Source: Hymenobacter sp. GOD-10R
GTDB lineage: Bacteria > Bacteroidota > Bacteroidia > Cytophagales > Hymenobacteraceae
Assembly: GCF_035609205.1 (NCBI RefSeq)
Contig: NZ_CP141184.1
Coordinates: forward strand, 1,116,001-1,180,000
Direction of reading: 5' to 3'
Length of the DNA stretch: 64,000 bases
The notes below the pieces were generated by a model. It saw only the letters and a list, made by a program, of their open reading frames with translations. It was not told where the DNA came from and did not search any database. The position numbers were made by a program, and so were the translations under genes. Numbering within the stretch: the stretch's first letter is position 1; each line of letters begins with the position of its first letter. Shown here piece by piece: positions 1-6,928 of the stretch.

Positions 1-541
1 GTGAGTTGGTAAGCCAATCGGTATTGAGCTTAGCTAGGCCTGCATAGAGGTATACTACACTGAGTTGGAAGAGCAAGACGAGGCGCGTCCAATTCGGTAA
101 ATGAGCTGAGTAGCTGACCCGACCCGTGCGTACATCGGCGGAAGCGGCCCGGTGCGCGGGGATGAAGAACAACCACCCTGCCACGAGACAATAGAGATAG
201 AAGTGGTTGATGTAGCGCGTCTGCTCCACCAAGAACAGCCACGTGTACGCCAGCCACAGCGCTGCCGCACTAGCACGGTAGCGCCACCCGGCCGCCACTC
301 CGATGCCGCCAAGAATAGCTAGCAGATGCAAGCCGTACATGCCCACTGGCGGTGGCACTGGCAGCCATTGCGTAAAAAGATACGAAAAGTGAAAGCGCGG
401 CTCCGTGTATTCCCGACTGTAACCTAGGGCTAGACTGCCCGCTTGCTCGAGCGCCAATAATGAGCCCGCACTAATACGGAACACCACGAGCCAGGCAATA
501 TCAATCGGACGAAATAGACAAGTAGTCAGACGGCGTAGCAC
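1..541 (-). CDS. HTTM-domain (vitamin K-dependent gamma-carboxylase-like) membrane protein, 3' end missing
   Basis: Reading the minus strand leftward gives one open frame of 180 codons that leaves the window at base 1. It contains several hydrophobic helices and the motifs VEQTRYINHFY, FIPAHRAASAD and FQLSVVYLYAGLAKLNTDW, which match the HTTM family (horizontally transferred transmembrane domain, related to vitamin K-dependent gamma-carboxylase). The last motif contains the conserved Y-x-x-A-G-L-A-K-L stretch. There is no ATG at the front. The frame is closed by TAA at 575-577, so the start is probably GTG at 541 (VLRRLTTC...) or TTG at 550. Bacterial members are integral membrane proteins of mostly unknown substrate; activity is not claimed. 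The family assignment is firm, the start is uncertain. Confidence 0.8.
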   Translation of the reverse strand, partial: MLRRLTTCLFRPIDIAWLVVFRISAGSLLALEQAGSLALGYSREYTEPRFHFSYLFTQWLPVPPPVGMYGLHLLAILGGIGVAAGWRYRASAAALWLAYTWLFLVEQTRYINHFYLYCLVAGWLFFIPAHRAASADVRTGRVSYSAHLPNWTRLVLLFQLSVVYLYAGLAKLNTDWLTNS

Positions 542-714
542 GGCAAGCAATAACGAGAAAAGTATAGAGCACTTTTAGCGTAAAAAGCAGCCTTGTGGTT
601 TGTGATGAGCTAAGCCATTCGCAATTCCGATGTGCCTAAGCTAGCGTGGTAACGCGAAAAAGCTTGTCAGGAGAATCTAATTACTACAGCAGGTATAGAG
701 TAAAAAACGCAAAA

Positions 715-742
715 CCCCTCTTCAGCAAATGCTAAAGAGGGG
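715..742 (-). terminator. Hairpin with minus-strand T tract
   Basis: CCCCTCTT pairs with AAGAGGGG, with an inner AGCA/TGCT pairing. On the minus strand the stem is followed by TTTTGCGTTTTTT, so it looks like an intrinsic terminator for leftward transcription. No gene ends just to its right; the nearest leftward gene stops at 1786 and has its own terminator. It could be a leader attenuator of the HTTM gene or the end of a small RNA. Confidence 0.55.
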
Positions 743-981
743 AGAAATAGGTGTGTAGATCATTAGCACAATGTTACATATTTTGTTAAAATATTAATAA
801 TAATTAAGTAAAAATTATATTTAATGCCTGGCTTTTCGGTAGGAGATTACGAAGTATAAGGTAGCAACCTAGGACAGCCTGGCACACCAAAAAAGGGGGG
901 AGTTGTGTAGCTTTGCAACTTCTTGGCTGCTGTGATGTTTAGCTACTAGTTGCGGCATCCTGAAACCAGGCTTATCGTACC

Positions 982-989
982 TAATTTTG
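982..989 (+). promoter_or_regulatory. Candidate -7 box for the Nfu gene
   Basis: TAATTTTG fits the Bacteroidota -7 consensus TAnnTTTG exactly and lies 20 bases before the chosen ATG at 1010. No TTTG-like -33 element was found at the usual 19-base spacing, so this rests on the -7 word alone. A second match, TAGCTTTG, lies at 908-915. Confidence 0.4.
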
Positions 990-1009
990 TCTCTTAAGTC
1001 TTTTTGACG

Positions 1010-1636
1010 ATGGCTGAACATACTATTTCCCCCGCCACACCGGTGTCTATTTACGCCGAGGCTAGCCCAAACCCCGAATCCATGAAGTTCGTGCTCAACA
1101 CCACGCTACTTAGCGATGGGGTAAGCGTGGATTATCCGAACGTAGAGGCGGCGGCCAATTCGCCCCTTGCGCAGGAGCTCTTCAACTTCGACTACGTTGG
1201 TCGGGTGTTTATTGCGGCCAACTTTGTAACCATCACCAAGACTACCGACTTGCAGTGGACGCACCTCATTCCAGAGTTGCGCACCTTCCTGAAGTCCTAT
1301 GTGGAGGCTGGCGGCCCCATCTTCACCGTTGACCCCGCTGCTGAGCAGAAAGCTGCCCAAGAAGCTGCTGCCGGCAACAGTTCGGAGCAGGATCAGCAGA
1401 CCAGCCAAAAAATTATCGACCTGCTCGATAACTACGTGCGTCCCGCTGTAGAGCAAGACGGTGGCAACATCACCTTCCGCAGCTACCAAGACGGCATCGT
1501 GACGGTGAACCTGCAAGGCTCGTGCTCGGGCTGCCCCTCGGCTACCGTAACGCTGAAGTCGGGCATCGAGAACCTGCTGAAGCGTATGGTGCCAGAGGTG
1601 AAAGAAGTGGTAGCCGAAGGCATAACCGCTTATTAA
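1010..1636 (+). CDS. NifU-family (Nfu) iron-sulfur cluster scaffold/carrier protein
   Basis: A 208-residue protein with the two-domain Nfu layout: an N-terminal Nfu-N-like domain (about residues 10-105, containing ASPNPESMKFV) and a C-terminal NifU domain (about 130-208). The latter carries CSGC (C172 and C175), the cluster-binding pair, inside LQGSCSGCPSATVTLK. Nfu proteins accept a [4Fe-4S] cluster and hand it to apo-enzymes in the cytoplasm. ATG at 1010 is preferred over an in-frame TTG two codons earlier. The gene stands alone, with a -7 box upstream and a bidirectional terminator downstream. An Ala/Gln-rich linker joins the domains. Confidence 0.92.
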   Translation: MAEHTISPATPVSIYAEASPNPESMKFVLNTTLLSDGVSVDYPNVEAAANSPLAQELFNFDYVGRVFIAANFVTITKTTDLQWTHLIPELRTFLKSYVEAGGPIFTVDPAAEQKAAQEAAAGNSSEQDQQTSQKIIDLLDNYVRPAVEQDGGNITFRSYQDGIVTVNLQGSCSGCPSATVTLKSGIENLLKRMVPEVKEVVAEGITAY

Positions 1637-1701
1637 ACTATTGTAACAAGCTTGAAACGCCGGGCATTGACTAGCGTGGCTCGACGTTCTTCTTACATAC
1701 A

Positions 1702-1734
1702 AAAAAGGCCTGACCGAAACAGTCAGGCTTTTTT
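1702..1734. terminator. Bidirectional intrinsic terminator
   Basis: GCCTGAC (1708-1714) and GTCAGGC (1722-1728) form a 7-base stem with a 7-base loop. Six A on the left and six T on the right let it serve both the rightward Nfu gene (stop 1636) and the leftward DUF5777 gene (stop 1786). Confidence 0.85.
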
Positions 1735-1785
1735 ATGGACAAACGGAGAAGATCATAGACCTCAGCAGCAAGCAAAAGCTAGGTG

Positions 1786-2691
1786 CTAGTCGTTCTTCGA
1801 TTTTAGGGTGAAGACGCGTGAGATGTTAAACCCGAAGTAGATGTCGCCGTCGAGCCAGCGGCCAGTCGTTTGGGGAATAAAGAACTTCTCGATCATGCCT
1901 TGGCTGTTGGTGAAGTGCAGCTGAAATACGTGGCCGCCCGTTTCGATGTCGAAGCCAACGGCGAGCGAGTTGCGGAAGCGGTCGGCCGTAGCGCCGGGCA
2001 GTAGATAGTAGTACTCGGCGGTGAGAGCCACTCGCTTCGTAAGCTTCTGCCGGCCGGCAATGCCTAGGGCGTACACATCATTTTGCTCGGCGCGGGTATC
2101 CACAAAGTTGCGGTGCACAAGCGTGGGCATCAGCTGCAAGGAAAGCGAAGGGCTGAACTTCCGCGCAATCAAGGCTTGGTACGTGTAAGCGAACCGCGAG
2201 TCAGTAGGACGCTCCTGGTCCGGAAATTTGAGGCTGGTAAGCGCCGAGCTGGCAAATAGCGTAACTGATACGGGCATGGCCCGCGAACCGGTGCTTTGGC
2301 GCAAGGCACGGTATTTTACGAAACCATCATACGTTTTTTCCAGCGAGCTACGCCCCACGCCAACCGTGAGTCGGTCATTGATGCCGTATTCCAGACCTAG
2401 CCGAATAGTGGCTTGGTCGAGGCCGAAGAAGTTGTAGGCGCCGCTGTTGAGCATACCAAAGCGGTGCGAAATCAGAAACACCATGGTGCCGGCACCTGGC
2501 GTTTCCACCGACTGGCCGTTGATGATACGGGTGCCCTTGAACGTGGCCTGCACGTACTCGGCGCGGGCACTATCTGTGACTTGCGCTTCCAGCGTTTTCA
2601 GAAGATCATCCTGCGCGTGGGCGCTAACAGAAAGGAAAAGCAGCGCTGCTGCTAGCCAGCCCCCCCGACTGCGAGAGAAAAGTAGTTTCAT
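1786..2691 (-). CDS. DUF5777-family outer-membrane beta-barrel protein
   Basis: A 301-residue protein beginning with a clear Sec signal peptide (MKLLFSRSRGG, hydrophobic core, cleavage near SAHAQ). The mature part has alternating hydrophobic/polar strands rich in aromatics, with ISHRFG, LGLEYGINDRLTVGVGRSS and YFGFNISRVF, as in the Bacteroidota DUF5777 barrel family. The role of that family is not established. It is the last gene of a leftward operon, 10 bases after the YceI gene. The association with YceI and a cytochrome suggests a shared envelope or redox function, which is inference. Confidence 0.8.
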   Translation of the reverse strand: MKLLFSRSRGGWLAAALLFLSVSAHAQDDLLKTLEAQVTDSARAEYVQATFKGTRIINGQSVETPGAGTMVFLISHRFGMLNSGAYNFFGLDQATIRLGLEYGINDRLTVGVGRSSLEKTYDGFVKYRALRQSTGSRAMPVSVTLFASSALTSLKFPDQERPTDSRFAYTYQALIARKFSPSLSLQLMPTLVHRNFVDTRAEQNDVYALGIAGRQKLTKRVALTAEYYYLLPGATADRFRNSLAVGFDIETGGHVFQLHFTNSQGMIEKFFIPQTTGRWLDGDIYFGFNISRVFTLKSKND

Positions 2692-2701
2692 AAGGCAGAA
2701 G

Positions 2702-3262
2702 CTAGGGTTGGGCCACCGTGGGCGGGTTGCACAATAAGGACACGCTCACTTCTACCGTCTTGGCAATGTGTTCCCGCACGAGGGCAGGAATCTCAATGTC
2801 GTAGTCGGCCGGCGCGATGGTGAACTTGGACTTGGCCAGCAGTTGGTTGTCCTTTAACTCTATCGTGCCAGGCACCCGGACATGGCGCTTCACGCCGTGA
2901 ATCGTGAGGTCACCTTCCACTTGCACCTGCTGCGTGCCCGGCTTGCTGAAGGCTACCGATTGAAAGTTGACTACTTGGCCGGCAAACGTTGCACGCGGAA
3001 ATTTCTCTGATTCCACATAGTTCTCGTTGAAGTGCTCCTGCATCAGGCTTCGCTTGAACTGGAAGCTCTTCATAGGTACCGTGAAGGCCAACTGTCCGCT
3101 ACTCATATCGAGCACGGCCCCCACTTGGCTGCTGCGAGCGTCGATATCTTCCATGGGCGTGCTCGAAAAGAAGCTGATCGTGCCCGTACGGGTTGAATAC
3201 TTGGTTTGAGCGCTGGCGAGGTTGCACCCCAGCAACGACAAGGCAACTAGCAAATACTTCAT
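2702..3262 (-). CDS. YceI-family periplasmic lipocalin-like protein
   Basis: A 186-residue protein with a signal peptide (MKYLLVALSLLGCNLASAQ) and a YceI domain over the rest: YSTRTGTISFFSSTP at the start, GQLAFTVPMKSFQF in the middle, and the conserved GDLTIHGVKR followed by VRVPGTIEL. YceI proteins form a beta-barrel that can hold an isoprenoid or quinone-like lipid in the periplasm. It is 16 bases downstream of the cytochrome gene and 10 bases upstream of the DUF5777 gene, so the cluster is co-transcribed. The cytochrome next door makes a quinone-related role attractive, but no ligand can be read from sequence. Confidence 0.9.
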   Translation of the reverse strand: MKYLLVALSLLGCNLASAQTKYSTRTGTISFFSSTPMEDIDARSSQVGAVLDMSSGQLAFTVPMKSFQFKRSLMQEHFNENYVESEKFPRATFAGQVVNFQSVAFSKPGTQQVQVEGDLTIHGVKRHVRVPGTIELKDNQLLAKSKFTIAPADYDIEIPALVREHIAKTVEVSVSLLCNPPTVAQP

Positions 3263-3278
3263 GATTTGTCAGGCTAGG

Positions 3279-3659
3279 TTAGTTGTTGGGAGCACCTGCA
3301 TCGATCCAAGCTTGAAAGCGAGCAATATCACAGTCACTCAGTTTCGCACCGTTCAGGGGCATCGCACGGAAGCCAGCAGCGTGCGAAATGGAGCCAATGA
3401 GACGCCCGTTATCCGCGTAGCGCTTTACCTGAGCATAATCTACCAGATTGATGCCGCCAGCGGGGGCGCCTGCATTGTGGCAGCCCCGGCAGCTTTGCGC
3501 CAGAATCGGGGAGATGGATGCCGTGTATGTCACGCTGCGCACGTCGCAGGTGGGAGTCGGCGTGGGTTCCTCCGCCGCAAGGTCTTCCGCGTTGTCGTAG
3601 GTGCAGCTACTGAGCCAAGCTAGGCTCAGCAGCCACAGAGTAGAAAGTAGAGGGCGCAT
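3279..3659 (-). CDS. Small c-type cytochrome lipoprotein
   Basis: A 126-residue protein starting at MRPLLS (ATG at 3659; an upstream in-frame start would only add a poorer N-terminus). It has a lipobox, LSSC, so the mature protein should be lipid-anchored. A single haem c site CRGCH lies inside ILAQSCRGCHNAGAPAGGI, and a Met in RAMPL is a likely distal ligand. This is the layout of small cytochromes that pass electrons in the periplasm. It is the second gene of the operon, 37 bases after the COG4315 lipoprotein. Partner enzyme unknown. Confidence 0.85.
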   Translation of the reverse strand: MRPLLSTLWLLSLAWLSSCTYDNAEDLAAEEPTPTPTCDVRSVTYTASISPILAQSCRGCHNAGAPAGGINLVDYAQVKRYADNGRLIGSISHAAGFRAMPLNGAKLSDCDIARFQAWIDAGAPNN

Positions 3660-3696
3660 AGCGTTCAAACTTTTGTATGACTCGGAATACAATGGT

Positions 3697-4563
3697 TTAT
3701 GGATTGGCGACGTACCAAGGATCTTGGCCGGTTTTCACGCCGTGGCCTTCCACCTTGCCACGCGTGGTACCATCGGGCGTGTAGTAGTAAATCGGGATGC
3801 CCTTATAAGTAGTATGCTGGCGCGTCGTGCCATTAGGGCCATCGGTGCGGGTGATAGCGCCGAAATCGGAGGCCTTGAGCGACGAAGGCAGCACGAGTTT
3901 ATCGGTGTAGAACACGGGCCACGCATTGATGCAGCCACCGGTGCAGTTGGTGGGCAAGGTGGTGGGCAGGCGGTTGTCGCGGTCGAAGATGTAGAGTGTG
4001 CGCGCCTGCGGATCAACCAAGAAGTTTTGCGTGGAGGTCTGGTTGGTGCTCTTGTCGAGTACCGATGCCGTGGCAATCATCACTGTGTAGTCGGGCTTCA
4101 CCACAAACCACGTTTTGTTGGCAACCTGGTCGCCAAGGGTTTCACCTGGCTTCTCGCGCACGTTCTGCCCGGCGCTATTGGCTGGCGCATAGTAGTAAAG
4201 CGGCCAGCCCCGGTAGGTGGTTTGAAGGCTGCCGTCGGCACGCGTGATGGTGGTAAAGTCCTCAGCCTTGAGGCCAGTACCTAGCTTTATATCCGTCGGG
4301 TTTGCGTAGAAGATGGGCCACACGGCCGCGCAGTTGCCATTGCACGCGCTGGTGCCGGCCACGTCGCGGGTGAAGTAGTAGAGCGTATTGCCCTGACCAT
4401 CCGTCAGAATATCACCGAAGGTGGCGTTGGAGGTAAGCTTTACGGAGAAGACCTCTTGCGGCTCCTGGTCATCATCGTTGTTGCAGGCAGCCAGCAGGAG
4501 TAGGAAGGCGCTCAGCAGGAACGAAAAGCGCCAAACGACGCGGGTATGGTACGACTTGAACAT
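3697..4563 (-). CDS. Lipoprotein with two COG4315-type repeats
   Basis: A 288-residue protein with a signal peptide and lipobox LLAAC. It contains two similar halves. Each has TLYYF/TLYIF, then a C-x-G-x-C-x-x-x-W-P motif (ACNGNCAAVWPIFY, NCTGGCINAWPVFY), then TTYRGWPLYYY/TTYKGIPIYYY. This is the secreted lipoprotein repeat of COG4315, whose function is unknown. The first gene of the operon, followed by the cytochrome, YceI and DUF5777 genes. The paired Cys in each repeat could form a disulfide or bind a metal; that is inference. Confidence 0.85.
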   Translation of the reverse strand: MFKSYHTRVVWRFSFLLSAFLLLLAACNNDDDQEPQEVFSVKLTSNATFGDILTDGQGNTLYYFTRDVAGTSACNGNCAAVWPIFYANPTDIKLGTGLKAEDFTTITRADGSLQTTYRGWPLYYYAPANSAGQNVREKPGETLGDQVANKTWFVVKPDYTVMIATASVLDKSTNQTSTQNFLVDPQARTLYIFDRDNRLPTTLPTNCTGGCINAWPVFYTDKLVLPSSLKASDFGAITRTDGPNGTTRQHTTYKGIPIYYYTPDGTTRGKVEGHGVKTGQDPWYVANP

Positions 4564-4669
4564 GGCTTTGCTGGTTTAGAATGCTGGTGGGAAGAAAAAA
4601 GGATGGATGTGGCTTACCTCAAAGCACACGCAGGGCCCAGCGGGTGCGAAAAGGGCAACCGGAAAGAAC

Positions 4670-4690
4670 GGTCTCGTCGCGAGCGAGACC
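4670..4690 (-). terminator. Hairpin downstream of the anti-sigma gene
   Basis: GGTCTCG (4670-4676) pairs with CGAGACC (4684-4690) around a 7-base loop, 33 bases past the stop of the leftward gene ending at 4723. The following minus-strand sequence has only short T runs, so it is a weak intrinsic terminator at best. Confidence 0.4.
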
Positions 4691-4722
4691 AGCAAAAGCA
4701 AGCAGGAAAGAGCCTAGATAGG

Positions 4723-6174
4723 CTAGGGGGCAACAGCCCGGTGAGACGGCAGAAAACCGTATTTAATCGAGAACAAAAGACCGGCGCTGCTCAGCCGTAC
4801 TTGGCCAGCGCCTACGTTGCCCAGAGGCAATTGCACGAAAGGTTCTGCCTGGAATGATAGATGATTGCTGAGCTGTCGCTCGATACCTGCAGACAGATTA
4901 ACAACGCTTAACACGAAGTTGGCACCGTTTTCCACACGAACTGCTGCGGTTCGAGGCGTGCCATTCACGTAGTAATCGTAGCTGTAGCGCTCATTGCGCA
5001 TCAGCAGCGAGTTCATTCCGGCGCTAAAGAAAATGCTGTGTGTGGGGTGACTAACTACATCGTAGCGGAAGTCAATGGGTATTTCGGTGATGCGGCAATT
5101 GCCGTTGACTTCGTAATTGCCGGCGCGCCAACCCCACTTAGGTGGGGCAGTGTAGTATTCACTGGCTGCTTTGTAGCGCTTCACACTCCTAATCAAGCTA
5201 GCTCGTACACGCAGTCGGTTTGTCAGGCGATATTCTAGGCTCAACCCTAGGTCGCCGCCCATACGCGCAGTTTGAATTGTCCGCACAGCACTCAAGGAAG
5301 GAGCACCCAAGGCGCCAATGAGCAGACGATAGGCAGGTTTTTCCTGCGTTTTTGTGGTCGTCGAATCAACAGATGGTGCTGGTTCAACTGGCTTCGGTGC
5401 TGCTGTGTCTTGGGCTAAAGCAGTTGGCGCAGCAGGAGGCGTGCTGGCGGCGGAAGCTGGAGTAGAAGGCATTTCTGCTGCAACTGTCACCGTTTGTGGC
5501 GTTGATAATTCAGCAGTCGAGCTAGCTTTATCTTCTTGCTCTACACTAGCGCTCGGTTTTTCTTTCCTCGCAGATCCTAAATAGGTTTTTGAATCAGTAG
5601 AGTGGGCTCCATTAACAACCTTTGATTGGTGCCGTTTGGGTGCTACCAGTCCCGTGAACCCAGCTCTGGTTGCCGCCGGAAGTTGTCGGTGGCTGACAGG
5701 AGAAGTGTTAGAAGGCGTAACGGTTTCGGCAGAGGCATCAGAGATATTTGAGGTGTTTGCTAGGTTTTCCGTTGTGGAAATATTCGGTGTCGTTGCCTTC
5801 GTGGATGCGGTAGCCGTGCTGGTTTCTGACCTAGGTGCTGGCGTAATCGTTTTTGCGGAGCGGGTCTCTGTTGTTGGCGTTAGCTGAGGTTGAGTTACCG
5901 TTGTTAGCACGGCTGGTTGCTCCTTGACAGCTGATTCATCATGCGACTTATGCCGCCAGCTAATCTGCCATACCAGTAAGGCTAGCCCAACCAATACCAG
6001 CTCGATGGCGAAGAAGCGAGCAATTTTCCGGCGCAACAACCGGCTCATGGTGTCTTCGTTCAGCTTATCTTCCATGCGTGACCAGGCGCCCAGATGGACG
6101 TCATCCGGGTAGGCTTCGGCGCCGCGCCGAAACAGCGCATCTAGCTCCTCATCCGACATTTCCGGCGTACGCAT
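4723..6174 (-). CDS. Dual membrane-spanning anti-sigma factor-like protein (cytoplasmic domain, TM, long linker, outer-membrane barrel)
   Basis: A 483-residue protein with an unusual order. Residues 1-50 are charged and cytoplasm-like (MSDEELDALFRRGAEAYP). One transmembrane helix follows at about 53-71. Residues 75-280 form a Ser/Thr/Ala/Pro-rich linker of about 200 residues. Residues 282-483 form a PorT-like outer-membrane barrel with aromatic strands (GGDLGLSLEYRL, FRYDVV, FQAEPFVQLPLG). The start codon lies inside the end of the sigma-factor gene (26-base overlap), so the two are translationally linked. This matches the Dma class of anti-sigma factors described in Bacteroides, where one polypeptide joins an outer-membrane barrel to a cytoplasmic sigma-binding segment. 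The sigma-binding role is inferred from position and architecture. Confidence 0.75.
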   Translation of the reverse strand: MRTPEMSDEELDALFRRGAEAYPDDVHLGAWSRMEDKLNEDTMSRLLRRKIARFFAIELVLVGLALLVWQISWRHKSHDESAVKEQPAVLTTVTQPQLTPTTETRSAKTITPAPRSETSTATASTKATTPNISTTENLANTSNISDASAETVTPSNTSPVSHRQLPAATRAGFTGLVAPKRHQSKVVNGAHSTDSKTYLGSARKEKPSASVEQEDKASSTAELSTPQTVTVAAEMPSTPASAASTPPAAPTALAQDTAAPKPVEPAPSVDSTTTKTQEKPAYRLLIGALGAPSLSAVRTIQTARMGGDLGLSLEYRLTNRLRVRASLIRSVKRYKAASEYYTAPPKWGWRAGNYEVNGNCRITEIPIDFRYDVVSHPTHSIFFSAGMNSLLMRNERYSYDYYVNGTPRTAAVRVENGANFVLSVVNLSAGIERQLSNHLSFQAEPFVQLPLGNVGAGQVRLSSAGLLFSIKYGFLPSHRAVAP

Positions 6175-6775
6175 GGTGTTTAGTTTTTTTTAACAGGTCC
6201 TTTAGATGGCCCCGGGCTTTAAACAAGTTTGATTTAGAGGTTCCAACCGAAATCTTAAGCTGCTCGGCAATTTCTTCATGGGTGAAACCATCCAGCACGT
6301 AGAGGTTGAAGACAGCTCGGTAGGCTGGTGGTAGCAAATAGATGAGCTGCAACAGTTCTTCGAATGCTAGGCTATCCAGCGGCGAACCACTTGCATCCGG
6401 GTGGCTTATTACCACTTCCTCCAGGCCTTGCTGAAACGCGTGCTTCTCCGTCGCGCGGAAGTGGTCAATGGCTGTGTGCACCATAATCCGCTTGAGCCAA
6501 CCGCGGAAGGAGCCTTCCACGTCTTGGTGCTGGCTTTCATCGAAGCGATGCAAGTCCCGGAAGATTTTCAAGAAACCATCGTTTACGGTTTCCATGGCTT
6601 GCTCTCGGTCGCGCACGTAGCGCAGGCAAATACTCAGCGCGTACCCATAGTAGAGTGAGTACAGTTGACGCTGGCTTTCGCGCTGCGCACGGCGGCACCC
6701 CGCCAGTAAGGCAATGCATCTTTCGCGAGTGTGGTCGAGTTGAGACACGGGCTTCGGAGGGGTTACATCTGACAA
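6149..6775 (-). CDS. ECF-type RNA polymerase sigma-70 factor
   Basis: A 208-residue sigma factor. Region 2 is at about 40-105 (LYSLYYGYALSICLRYVRDREQAMETVNDGFLKIF is its core, read as two adjoining helices, with FRGWLKRIMVHTAIDHFR after it). Region 4 is at about 140-195 (LPPAYRAVFNLYVLDGFTHEEIA plus the recognition helix ISVGTSKSNLFKAR). No ATG is available at the front. The frame is closed by a TGA upstream, so the start is TTG at 6775 or GTG at 6748. It overlaps the downstream membrane protein by 26 bases, the usual sigma/anti-sigma arrangement. The likely role is extracytoplasmic stress transcription; the regulon is unknown. Confidence 0.92.
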   Translation of the reverse strand: MSDVTPPKPVSQLDHTRERCIALLAGCRRAQRESQRQLYSLYYGYALSICLRYVRDREQAMETVNDGFLKIFRDLHRFDESQHQDVEGSFRGWLKRIMVHTAIDHFRATEKHAFQQGLEEVVISHPDASGSPLDSLAFEELLQLIYLLPPAYRAVFNLYVLDGFTHEEIAEQLKISVGTSKSNLFKARGHLKDLLKKTKHHAYAGNVG

Positions 6776-6876
6776 CTCGGGAGGTGCCGCGAATTGGTTG
6801 CCTCAGGAATAGAAAAAAGTTTTGAACAGCATGATAGGTGTTTTTAAAGTGCAGAAGCACAGTTCCGATAAACAAA

Positions 6877-6904
6877 AAAAGCCCGGTCATCTGACCGGGC
6901 TTTT
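6877..6904 (-). terminator. Intrinsic terminator of secDF
   Basis: AAAAGCCCGGTCA and TGACCGGGCTTTT form a 13-base stem with a 2-base loop. On the minus strand it is followed by a T run, 25 bases after the secDF stop at 6929. Confidence 0.85.
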
Positions 6905-6928
6905 CGTATACTAAAAAGAAGCTAGTGC

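Larger units (their letters stand above)
542..1009. other. Intergenic region without a gene
   Basis: No convincing coding frame. It holds a hairpin at 715-742, an AT-rich block around 775-835, and two Bacteroidota-type -7 words facing right: TAGCTTTG at 908-915 and TAATTTTG at 982-989. The two flanking genes are divergent, so both promoters should lie here. Confidence 0.6.

Noticed and set aside
1106..1702. Open minus-strand frame of 198 codons
   Set aside because: Antisense to the Nfu gene; the plus strand shows clear Nfu domains.
3601..4284. Open plus-strand frame of 227 codons
   Set aside because: Antisense to the COG4315 lipoprotein and cytochrome genes, which have lipoboxes and haem/CxGxC motifs; the antisense product has no recognisable feature.
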